From Portulaca oleracea (taxonomy: Eukaryota > Streptophyta > Magnoliopsida > Caryophyllales > Portulacaceae): 64,000 bases of DNA. Position 1 is the stretch's first letter, and every line of letters begins with the position of its first letter. The notes beneath the pieces were generated by a model. That model was not told where the DNA came from, searched no databases, and was given only the letters and a program-made list of their open reading frames with translations. A program made the translations under genes and the position numbers. Shown one piece after another: positions 44,801 to 54,709 of the stretch. The stretch is from assembly GCA_029582165.1 (NCBI GenBank), contig CM055870.1, positions 50,734,513-50,798,512 of the forward strand, in the 5' to 3' direction.

Positions 44801-47148
44801 CGCTATATAGGATTGTCACCAAGTTAGTCATTGCCAAAATCATACTAAGTGCATTATTGTTCAACACCCCACAAAGTACAGTGTATTATTATCCAATGTC
44901 AAAGTATAGTGCATTATTATCCAATACCCCAAAAGTTCAGTATATTAGCATCCAAAAACCCTAAAAAAAAAGATAATTGCCATCATCTAGGGTTCAGAGA
45001 TAGAAGAAAGAAAAGATAATTCCTCTAAAAGTTTGATATTGTTGTTTTTTTATGCTCCCAAGTTTATGTTTATGGATTTCTTTTTTTTCACGATAGTTGG
45101 AAGCAATAAAGGCTAAAAATATCAAAGATGTTACAAAATGTTCGTAAAAAACAGTAAAAACAAACAACAACATTAAAAAAACTATAACAAGTACCACCTC
45201 TCATAACAAGTGTCATTTAGATATTTAGGGAAAATCAAGAAAACTACTTTTATTGTCTACTTTAGTTTTACACGACAAAAGTCTACCTTCAAATTAAGAA
45301 AAGAATGAATGAAAACTAACAATTAATAAGGGTATTTGGTAAATAATTATTAGATTCTGAAATCCTCAATTTTAAGGGTTGTTTATCACAATATTCCAAA
45401 CCCTACATTTGACTTATAACAGTTCAACCTTTGAGGGGTGGTATTTGTCAGTAGCCCAAGACCAAATTAACATCAAATAAACTCGAGATTTTTGTGATGT
45501 GCCAATTGTTTTTTTTGGTTTAGACACACTTCCATTATATATATCACTCCTAAAACCATTGCCACATCACCAAAAACCTAAGTTTAATTGTTGTTATACA
45601 GTCTTAAGCTACTGGCCAGCCCCCAAAGGTTGGGCTGTTATCAGTCAAATGTGAAGCTCAGGATATTGTGATAAACAATCCAAAAGTTGGCGATTTTAGA
45701 ACCTAATAACGCTTTGGCAAAATAGTCATTAGTATGTTATTGGCATTGTAAAGCAACAAATATTATTTGACGAAAAAAAGTTAATAAAAGTGAGAAGTAG
45801 TGTGAGATGGAGGTACTCCTTTCAGTCCATACTATTTGTCACCCTGGAAATTGTGCAATTAGCTGTTATAAACTTTGTTGTCAATTTCTCAATATATGTA
45901 TATTGATTTATTATATGTGGCTACCATTATTAATATTAAAAAAATACCTTCATAAAAATATAATTTTATAATTTTTCTTGAAAAAAATATATTGTTAAAA
46001 TTGATGGACAAAGTTTTGAATTAGAGACTATAAAAAGCCAAATGTGATGTTACTAAGGAATGGAGATAGTAATAATAAACATTAGTAAAATGATAGAAGT
46101 CTTGGGACAAAATATCTTTTAAGTGTCTTGCCTTAGTATAAATTAAAAATCATATATTTACACATGCATTAAAAGGAAAAGCAAGATGTGATTGACATTT
46201 ATAAGTATAATACCACACATAAATTGTATAAAATATTATTTTTATCCATAACTTTTTAAATTTTCAAAATAAAATATACCTAACAGATATGGTTCATTTT
46301 ATTAGAGGCTCATTTGCAACATTAATTAGTGTAGCCAACGCATTTTAAAATTTTTATTTATGTTGATAATTAATAATATCAATAAAAAAAAATTTAGTGT
46401 CAAAAATCATAAATATGATTTTTATCCCATTTTTTTTTTTATAAAAGCAAGACACAAAAGTTATGTCTTTCCCGAAGACATATAACACCACTCTAAACTT
46501 TATTTGTGGATTTTGCAGGCTATATTCTTGGCAGCCACAGACAGCACCTGTGCAGCCCTGGCATGGACAGTCTCCTTACTAATCAACCACCCCAACATCC
46601 TCCGCCGAGCCCAAGATGAGCTGGACCAGGTCGTCGGGTCCGATCGCTGGGTCGAGGAGTCCGACGTCGCAAACCTGCCTTATCTCCAAGCCATAACAAA
46701 GGAATCTCTTCGGCTGCACCCACCAGCCCCACTAGCCGCTCCCCACGAGGCGAGCCACGACTGCACCATCTCCGGATACCCGGTCCAGAAAGGGACCCAA
46801 ATCATCTTCAACTTCTGGAAACTCCAGCGGGACCCGGGGGTCTGGCCCGACCCGAACGAGTTCCGACCAGAGAGGTTCGTGTCGGGCCCGTTAGCCCATG
46901 CAGACGTGCGTACGGGGAAATGGTTTGAGATATTGCCGTTTGGAGCGGGGAGGCGGATCTGTCCGGCACCCGAAACGGCTATGCGGATCCTCCACCTGAC
47001 CCTGGCCCGACTGCTGCAGGGGTTTGAGATGGCGACTCTAGATGGGAAGCCTGTGGATATGACGGAAGGGCCCGGGATTATTGCGCCTACTGCATCCCCG
47101 CTTCGACTTACATTCAAGCCACGCCTTTCTCACTTGATGTATCAATGA
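41826..47148 (+). CDS. Cytochrome P450, CYP82-like, four exons
   Basis: A heme-thiolate monooxygenase, probably ER-anchored and reduced by P450 reductase. CYP82 members oxidise terpenoids, phenolics or alkaloids; the substrate here is unknown. Exons 41826-41996, 42461-42888, 44194-44536 and 46519-47148 have GT-AG borders and join in frame to 1,572 nt (523 residues plus stop), normal for CYP82. Visible: membrane anchor (residues 4-24), proline hinge PSPPGAWPIIGHL, C-helix W127xxxR131, I-helix AATDST (319-324), ExxR E376-R379, PERF 431-434, heme loop FGAGRRICPA with Cys462, and a CYP82-like tail with PVDMTEGPGI. Oddities: Ala replaces the usual second Gly after Cys462, and AATDST replaces the AGxDTT type. 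Introns are 464, 1,305 and 1,982 bp and hold MITEs. CYP82 genes usually have fewer introns. No stop or frameshift is seen, so it is likely functional. Confidence 0.9.
42013..42430. repeat. 205-bp tandem duplication in P450 intron 1
   Basis: GAAATCAAATCGGGCATTCT at 42013 recurs as GAAATCAAATTGGGCATTCT at 42218. Both copies continue through GACACGACCCATGTC-like words to AATCCTTAG or AACCCTTAG and CTCTTGAAAT. The copies are diverged by indels. The words resemble the CACGGACCATGTTG motifs at 5468-5570, so the unit may derive from an LTR. Confidence 0.65.
42975..43205. repeat. GATG-rich tandem repeats in P450 intron 2
   Basis: Two copies of about 85 bp (CCATCCATTCATTC...ATGATAACATGATGGATG) plus partial copies; ATGGATGG and CCATCCAT alternate, so the DNA can fold locally. 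Confidence 0.6.
43814..44124. mobile_element. hAT-like MITE in P450 intron 2
   Basis: TAGGGTTGGCAAAAATATAT and the inverse GGATTTTTGTTAGCTCTA are the ends. Flanks CTGGTTCC and CTAATCCT agree at 5 of 8, a worn duplication. The interior is made of TCCGAT, GACCCGAA and CCGAAAA words as in 13929-14216. Confidence 0.6.
44624..44962. mobile_element. Mutator-like MITE in P450 intron 3
   Basis: Termini AGGAATTTTGGACGTTAATA and the inverse TATTAGCATCCAAAAACCCT, with TACTGAA-TTTTTGGGGTATTGG repeated inward on both arms. It sits in a poly(A) target, so the duplication cannot be measured. Confidence 0.65.
45345..45712. mobile_element. Mutator-like MITE in P450 intron 3
   Basis: Inverted arms of about 110 bp share ATTAGATTCTGAAATC / GATTTTAGAACCTAAT, GTTTATCACAATATTCC / GGATATTGTGATAAAC and ACATTTGACTTATAACAG. 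Flanks TTTGGTAAA and TTTGGCAAA match at 8 of 9. Confidence 0.7.
45814..46071. mobile_element. Stowaway MITE in P450 intron 3
   Basis: TACTCCTTTCAGTCCATACT and the inverse AAGGAATGGAGATAGTA with GGAAATTGTGCAATT in the left arm. Half of another copy (GATGGAGGTA end) lies directly before it. Confidence 0.6.
46120..46460. mobile_element. AT-rich MITE at the end of P450 intron 3 (copy 3 of 3)
   Basis: AAGTGTCTTGCCTTAG and the inverse ATAAAAGCAAGACAC form terminal repeats. The core is the inverse of the family at 35990 and 40905. It ends only about 60 bp before the exon 4 acceptor. Confidence 0.5.
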
Positions 47149-48255
47149 TGACAATTATTTTTGGTACTTTCGTTTCAAAGTAATTACTCCATCAAATGCG
47201 GGTTCAAGTGTTTGTGGAACGAAAAGATTTCCTATCAGTGACAATGGTAAGCTTGATAGATCGTTCTTGTTCTGGAAAATTTCATAGCAGTGTGTTAAGT
47301 TTGTTGGTGGTTATCACTAATATAAAGATCCGTTGGACGGGCCAAATACACCTAGTCTAAAAAGAAGTACTCAATCCAACTAAAATGTAATTGTAAGCGT
47401 CGACTTTTTAAGGTGTTCAAGACAACTTTTACATTGCCTTTTTATGTCAATATAAATGTTCGCAAATATTGTAACGTTAGATACTTATTTACCTATATGA
47501 ATATATCTTTAGTTGTGATTCTAAGATTATTTTGGTTTGAGGAACTTAAAATTGGCTCGCTCCTCTATGCCGCATGAGCCGAATTTGGGGGGTTAGAAAT
47601 TAAGTTTCTTAGGATGAGTATTTACTGGGACAATTAAGTGAGTCACATGCGTACCCAGAGTGTGTGGTGGGCAAAAACTTGAGTTTGGGATGTTTGTTGC
47701 TTGAACTTGAACGAACCAACAAAGGAAGAAGACTTGACTTGATATGAACTTAGATTAAAGGATAAATCAATGCTCCAAGAACTAATTTTGACTTAAAGGA
47801 CTAATCCACTAACCAAAGTAACAAACCCAACAAGATTAAATAAAGATAACCACTACAAATCTCTAAAAAATTTGGTTTCAGTACACAATCATTAACAATG
47901 GATAAAGTACTTTAAGCCTAAGGAAAAAGGAGAGCAAAAGCTTTCACAAGTTTTCATTCAATATTCAAAGTATAAGTTACAAATGAAGTGAGATGTATAC
48001 TTTAGAAAAGGGGGGGGGGGGTGTCTTGGCTTCCCAAAGGACTTACATCATGGGGCAACAAAGAAAAACCTTCTTGCACTTCTTACATCTCTTATATAAA
48101 GCATAAAGTAAAAACATAAAATAGAATACAAAAATAGTGGTCCCCCAAGCTCCTCTTGTTGCTCCAAATCAACCATGTCCTCTTCCATATCTATAGTAGG
48201 AAGTGGGAGAAATATGAGAAGCTTTTGAGTGGGAAAAGGGGAAAAACAAGTATAG
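47149..48255. other. P450 3' flank; no further gene seen
   Basis: Possible polyadenylation words (CTAATATAAAG, TCAATATAAATG) occur within 300 bp of the stop. From about 47640 the sequence looks like old LTR or leader DNA. A G-homopolymer lies at about 48010-48021. Confidence 0.4.
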
Positions 48256-48274
48256 AAGGTGATAGTACCCTTTT

Positions 48275-48989
48275 GTGCCTAATTCTATAGAGGATCCAGA
48301 TTGTGATGAGTCTGGGTCTGCTTCCAGCAAGACCATTACTGATCCCATTGATGGTGTGGATAGCAATAAGCGTGTAAGTAGGTTAACTTACAAGGATATT
48401 CTTCTGAGTGGATCCAAATTCAATCAGGTTGAGGAAAGGGATCAGGGCATCAACTCTGACGGTGAGCGCACTCATAGTAACCCAATTGGGTCCTTTGATG
48501 ATGTGGAAGAGCGCGACTTACTTGCAGATATTGAGGATTCCATTCTTGAGGTCAAGAAGGGTAAAGCCAGAAGCAAGAGAAAGCAGAACATGTTGATGAA
48601 ATCTAAGTGGCAGCTTGTTAGAGAAGCAACTTGTAGAGTTGTTCCTGGCCAAAAGGATGGACTGAAGGCTAGGAAGACTAGAGGCGCAAACAACTTGAAA
48701 GATGACATTCTTGATGATATTGATGTCGAGGTTGAGCGCAAAAAAAAAGATTATTGGCAAGGATATATGCGTGAGACTCCTCGATGACTCACCCAAGTGA
48801 AGCTGCTCTGTTGTGATCGTTGTCGATTGAGAAAATGTTCTGGTTGTAGTTATTCTTTGTTGTATTGTTTATGTTTAGTTGTTTCTTAGCAGGCAAGTTA
48901 CTTTTAAAGTGGAATGTTTGTTGTTTGTATTGCGATTTTGCTGTATTCTGTGAACCTTTATAAGCCTTTGGCTTGCAATAATCGAAAAA
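48275..48989 (+). mobile_element. Poly(A) retro-insert (LINE-like, 5'-truncated), 19-bp TSD
   Basis: The 715-bp insert ends TTGCAATAATCGAAAAAA and is flanked by perfect 19-bp copies of AAGGTGATAGTACCCTTTT (48256-48274 and 48990-49008), the mark of target-primed reverse transcription. An open frame runs from the insert's start (first Met at 48275) to 48787 (170 codons). It is Asp/Glu-rich, then has a basic KKGKARSKRKQ patch and an acidic tail. No RT or endonuclease motif is present. It may be a LINE ORF1 with an internal deletion, or a processed transcript; I do not recognise the protein. Confidence 0.75.
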
Positions 48990-49008
48990 AAGGTGATAGT
49001 ACCCTTTT

Positions 49009-49724
49009 TGAATTGTTTTCATTTCAACTCATCAGTAGAAAACTCCTAGAGTCATTGGAGTTTGGTCATCTCCTATTATGAACATGTTTATGGGAAAAAT
49101 ACAACCAATTTGTAGCTCAAGAATCAACTCTAATGCTTTTGAATTAACAAAGTTATAATAAAACAAATTTGCACTGTTTGCTGGCCTACAGTTACTGACT
49201 AATTGAAATAAACTCTAAAATCATCCCCTTAATGATCTTCTATGCACTAAAAAAGTAATGATTGTATTAAGACCTTATTTAAAATACGAATGTGCGCCAA
49301 CTCCAAATTGGTCAACAGTCCCCTTAGAAGGACCCATGATAGCCTCAATGATGATCCCAAGCATCTCTCAACGTTTGGGATCTACCTTGAAATGAACACC
49401 GCAACTAACCTTGAATGATTTTGCTAAGATTTCCAAAGTAGGACGGAGAAGACTTGATCATTGATCTTTCCATTTGATTCTTACTACTGTTCTTTGACTT
49501 ATATATCTACCATGCATAGCCATATGATAAAACATGATTAAATTCTTAGTCACCATGCTCTAGATTTAACTATCACATTCAGACATTTGTAATTATATTC
49601 ACGATATGGAAGTTTAATTTGCAAGAACATCATCCATGATGTATAATAAGTCCGTACTCTCTTATGCGTTTAAATTGTGTGTTTTGTTGTGCTTTTGATG
49701 GTGGACGTGCTTTGATGTGGTTAG
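49009..49724. other. No gene seen
   Basis: Intergenic DNA into which the gypsy element inserted. AAACATGATTAAATTCT near 49532 recurs near 61315 across the insertion, so both flanks may belong to one older element. Confidence 0.4.
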
Positions 49725-49729
49725 AATAT

Positions 49730-52700
49730 TGATTCGGTCCCCTCCTGAGCTCTCCTCAACCTTGATGTGAGTTTCCCAGCCTGTTGGAAGAGCATTGGGT
49801 GAAGTCATGGATGAACGATCTTCACATCATCCTTAAGTTCTTCGAGGCGTTCAATGAGGGCCCTTCCCGAACCTCCGTGGTGTCTCGGGCCATCCCCGAG
49901 CCCACTTGAAGACCTCTAATCGGGTCGACATCGGCGCCAATAATCCCGGCTCGAGCTTGGGTCCATTTTCAGGTAAAGGGCTCGGTATTGAGCAAGGAAA
50001 AAGGCTAGGAAGAAGTCATGAGGAAACAAGTCCAAGCCAAGGGGAACAAGTTGAAGAATATCATGTTTTTTGACAAATTGGACAACAAGAAATGATATAT
50101 CTTCAATATTTTGATTATAACTCCTTCTATGTAACTCTGATGACTACGAAATTTGGTGAGCTTATAGTACTCATCGAGAGCTTTCCATCGTTATATTATA
50201 TTACCAAATCGGAGTTAAAACGAAGAAGTTATGGACGTTAGAAGTCAGGAGACGTTGGCATGCTTCTTTAGGCGCTGGCAGCGCCTCATGGTATCGTCTC
50301 ATCCAGACTTTCTGGGTTAGGTGATGACAGCGCCTCCGAAGAGCCCACCAGCGTCTAACCCTGTCGAACATTTTTTTTTACTTTTTTCGGTTGTTCTCTT
50401 TCCCCCTTCCCACATACATTGTATTGGCTTCTTGGAAAAACTTAGACAACTTTGAATGAAAAATTTTTGGTATTTGCAAATCCTTTCCTCTCAAATCTCT
50501 CTCTCTTTATCCTTGAATGTTCTTTCTTGGTGGTAGGTTGGAGTGCCCCCTTTAGAGTTTGTGGTGTTGTAACGCCTCAACCTTAATCACAAGGTTAAAT
50601 CCCTATTTAGAACCCAAACCTGTGATTAGCGCAGCGGAACACTTTAGGTCAAAGCGTTACCGCCGTCTCCCAAAAGAGACAAGGCAACAAACACCAAAAC
50701 CTTTAACCCACAAAGATGATTTATGAACCACAAAACCCAACATAAAAGCAAATGATACAACCCTTGAAACAAATCGATACATAGGCTTAAAACTTAGGAA
50801 ACTACTACAACTTCCAAAGCCTGGTCGTCTTGCCGATTAAAGATAAACCTTAGGAGCTACCTCACGCCGGAAGCTACTTCTGGTTGGACTTGCCTTTGCC
50901 TTGGGAGCTCGAACCTCCTAAAAAAAAACATTAAAAACATTGCAAAAAGTGAGTGGGGAAACACTCAGTACGTAAACCTCCAACACGTAAAACCGTTCAA
51001 AAACGGTTTTAGTGTCGGCGTTTAAATTCATTTTGAAAACGGAAAAAAAATATAAACAATAAATTGCAATGCTGTGAGAATAACATAAACATGAGTAAAT
51101 AACATAGAGTAGAGATAGATAGAAAATTCGTGGAACCCTTATGATCGGTGCAAGCACCTCACACACGCGCATGCCCAAATCGATCTAGATTTGGATTGGG
51201 TGACTGCTGAGCAGTCGACACTGGCCAGGTCAAGGCACACTGATCAGGAGTGCTAAAACATGAATAAACATATAAATGATAGCATAAGACGGGTCCACTT
51301 TAAGACATAAAATATTTACATAAAGCATTAAACTTGATAATACATGTATAGTGCACGCGCTAAGGCGGTAAAGGTTGGACAATTTGCGTACCTTGAAAAG
51401 ACGTGAACTTAGGTGGTGCGTCTCGGTCCTGAGATGGCTTGGGCGACTTGACAACTAAAATAAGAATAATTGAGAATGAAGAATCGAAGAGGTTCTGGGT
51501 TAACTTCAAATACTTAGTAACTTGAGAATTATAAATGAAAATAACTTGGAGAGAAAATTTCAGGTTATATAAAAATAAAGTTTATAGCATAACTTGAGTT
51601 AGGAAAAACGGAATGAAGCAAAAGAGTACATCTCGGAATAGGGGAAAATCATGATCTACAACTTTGTCAGCAGAACCGGAGACTAAGAATAAGAGGAAGG
51701 GCTCCAAAATGGGCCCGGACAGAAGCTGAATTAGAATAAAATAGAGTTTCCGGATTGAAATTATATAGAGATAGTGATGTAGAAAGGTGAAATCAAAGAA
51801 GGGCACTTGGAAAGATAGCTTAGATTAATGAAGTATAAGAACCAAAGATTGAAGGTGAATATGAGATTAAAAGGGTTCCTCTAGACTTATTTAGAGAAAA
51901 ACGATGTCGATGACACGGTTGATGAAAGAAGAATGAATAATGGAGTTTGAGGAAAAAACTTTGAGTTGAGGACTTAGAGGAACTTAATTTGAGAGTTAAT
52001 TAGAACTTGGAAGTCATTAGCTAGATAAACACCTTAACCAGCTCAAAGATGTTGACTTCTTAAGCTAACACTCATTGGGAGATACATATAACTTGTGTTT
52101 AATTCACCACTCTTGGATGGGTGACCTTAGGATATAACTCGGCTTCCAAAACCATACTTTTCAACCTTAAGACTTTAACCTAAGGTTATAACATATAACC
52201 ATAACTTATCAATGCTCAAAGTCCCCTATTGGCTTGGTTTAGAGCCTTAGAAAAGGAATTTTATAAAAAGTAAACTGGGCAGAAACTTCGAGTAGACAGC
52301 CCCTCTTTCCGGGCTCATATTTCACACTCCCGTTATCGGATAAATACAAACCATACCTTTCCGGAAAGCTTGCAGTGTGACCTAAAACTTTTATGTTTAC
52401 CACAAAAACTAAAGAGGTCTCCAAAGGGACGAAAAACAGCCCTCAAGATACAGACTCTAGAAACGTATTCAGAAACGCGACGTTACGGTTTTGGCTATAT
52501 CTCGGCCCATACAAGTCGGAATTTAGAAATTCCAAAGTCTATGGTTAGCTAACACTTTGGGCTATCTCATGGAGTAAAGATCTGGGTGAAAACCCAACTT
52601 CTATACCTCTGTAAATTTCCAGAAATTGGATAGAAACTTCTATGTCCTTAATTTCAGCTCTAACAATGTTTTAAGCTCTTAATTCATAGTAATTCTTAAC

Positions 52701-54234
52701 CAAACTTCACTTTAGCTATTATCTACCATATTTCCAGAATTAAACCTTCACAAATAGCTCATCAAAGACCTTAAATTTCACATGCATCCATGGATTCCAC
52801 ATGCATTCTTTCAAATACAACTTAATTTAGCACTCTTTCATCAAAATGTCATTAATTCACCCAAATTAAACACAACAACACTTAAACACCAAACTTAACT
52901 CTTATAAACAGCCCTTAATACTCAGAATCTCATCACGAAACTCACATGCATTAAGATTAAATCATCATCCATTAAGAAATCATCAAGAAAACCTCAAGAA
53001 CACCTCAAATTTCACATGCACATACTCTAACCTCAAACCCTAACTTGACTAATACAATCATAACTTTGAATTCATGATTAAAGAGAGTAAAAGAGATAGA
53101 ATTTACAAGAAGTACACATATAAAACATAAAACTCAGATTAGGGTTTAAAAGAATTGAATTTGGGGGTTTTTAGAGATTACCTTTGAAGAAGAAATTGGA
53201 TGAAAACACAAGAGAGGGGAAAGAGGAGGTGGCAGCCACCTCTGGCGGCGGCAAGGGGCGGATCCGGCGACCGGAAACAGCCGGTCGTGGCTGCTGGTGG
53301 ACGTGGCTTGGCTGGGCAGAGAGCCAGGAAGAGGAATAGAGAGAGAAAGAGTGTGGAGAGTTTGCAATTGAAAATGAGGAAAAAACCTTCTAACTACTAC
53401 TACTACTAATATATACTCTCTAATTAACTTAAAAACACTAATTATAACTTAATTAAAATCTGAAACTATAAATTAAATAAAATGATTACAAGTGTATTAG
53501 GTTTAAATAATTAGTTTTGTACAAAATAAATTTAATCGGTAACAATTGGATTAAAATAAAATAGAACTTGAACTAATAAAATTAAATGAATGGAATATAA
53601 ATATTACTTGTAAATAAATAAACATAATCTAAATAAAATAAATTAAGGTTTGGATAATAAAATATAAACGTCAAGAGGTAAAATAATTAAACCCTTTTCG
53701 GTTAAAGAAATAACGTAAACGGTAAAACTCGATACAAATTAACTTAACGGGTAAATAAAGTAACTTAAAGGTTTATAAACCCGTAACCCGATACCCTTTG
53801 CCATCTCCTGCACGAGACTTGACACCGGTAAAGTAAATAATTAAAGGTAAAAGCGAAAAAAAAATTTATACATAACTTAGGTAATTACGGTAATTAGCGC
53901 TTAATTAATCGTGATTTTGGGGCGGGTTATTACAGGTGTGGACTACCTTCTTTAAGCTTGGTGAGGGCTTCAATGGAGTTTCAATGGGTGTTGGTGGCCA
54001 AGCCTTTATGCATCTTTTGAACTCTAAGTTCAATCTTGGTGAGTATTCTTTATAGATTTTCCATATCTTGTCAAGATTTTGTTGATTTGGTGTATTTGAG
54101 ATCTAGATCTACTCCATTGTTAGGGTTTGGATGGTGTTTTGAGTTCTACTTGTGGCCATGGATGATGTTGGTGCTTGTAATGCTTTGGGTTGATTTTTCT
54201 TATATTTATTGAGTTTCCAATCCTTCATGGATCA
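49730..54234 (+). repeat. 5' LTR of the gypsy element (split at 50568-53939)
   Basis: It matches 60011-61134 before and after the nested solo LTR, including CTCCTCAACCTTGATGTGAG, GCGCTGGCAGCGCC and the final CATGGATCA. The first bases read TGATTC rather than TGATCC. Confidence 0.85.
50568..53934 (+). mobile_element. Solo LTR of 3,367 bp, TSD GGTGT
   Basis: The ends are TGTAACGCCTCAACC and GGCGGGTTATTACA. GGTGT is duplicated perfectly at 50563-50567 and 53935-53939, and the interrupted gypsy LTR continues after it. No polyprotein domain is present, so this is a single long LTR. LTRs starting TGTAACGCC and exceeding 3 kb fit the Tekay/Del chromovirus type (inference). The strand is by that start motif only. 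Confidence 0.85.
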
Positions 54235-54709
54235 TTTGGTATCAGATCTAGGTATAGAACTCACTTGTTGTGTTTGATTTGGGAACCCCCTTCATACCCA
54301 TTTGTGGTGTAGTTGTGTTGGGTGTGTTTTAGTGTTCAACTTTGGTGCTTTGGAGTTGAAATTAATTTATTGTAGTCATATCTTGTTGTGTTTGAGGTTT
54401 GGTTGTGATTGAGAATCATTTGGTTGAGATTGGTAATTGAGAATTTAGGGTTTTTGGTGAAATTTATGGGTAGCCATGAAAACTTAAGAAAGTTGAAGGT
54501 TGATTTGTCGGGTTTTAATGCTTGGCTATGTGTGGTGAAGCTTACGGAAGTGCGGTATTGTTTATGCTTTGATTTGTTGCTAGTTTTGCTTTCACTCTTG
54601 CCGGTAACACCCCGTTTCCCCCCAACAATTTAGACTCTCAAAACCCTACGAAAATCGATAGCTACAAAGAACCTGAAACCTCATCTGTTCATCTCTTCCT
54701 TAGCCCATT

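Noticed and set aside
46680..47117. 145-codon minus-strand ORF opposite P450 exon 4
   Set aside because: It is an antisense shadow of GC-rich P450 coding sequence.
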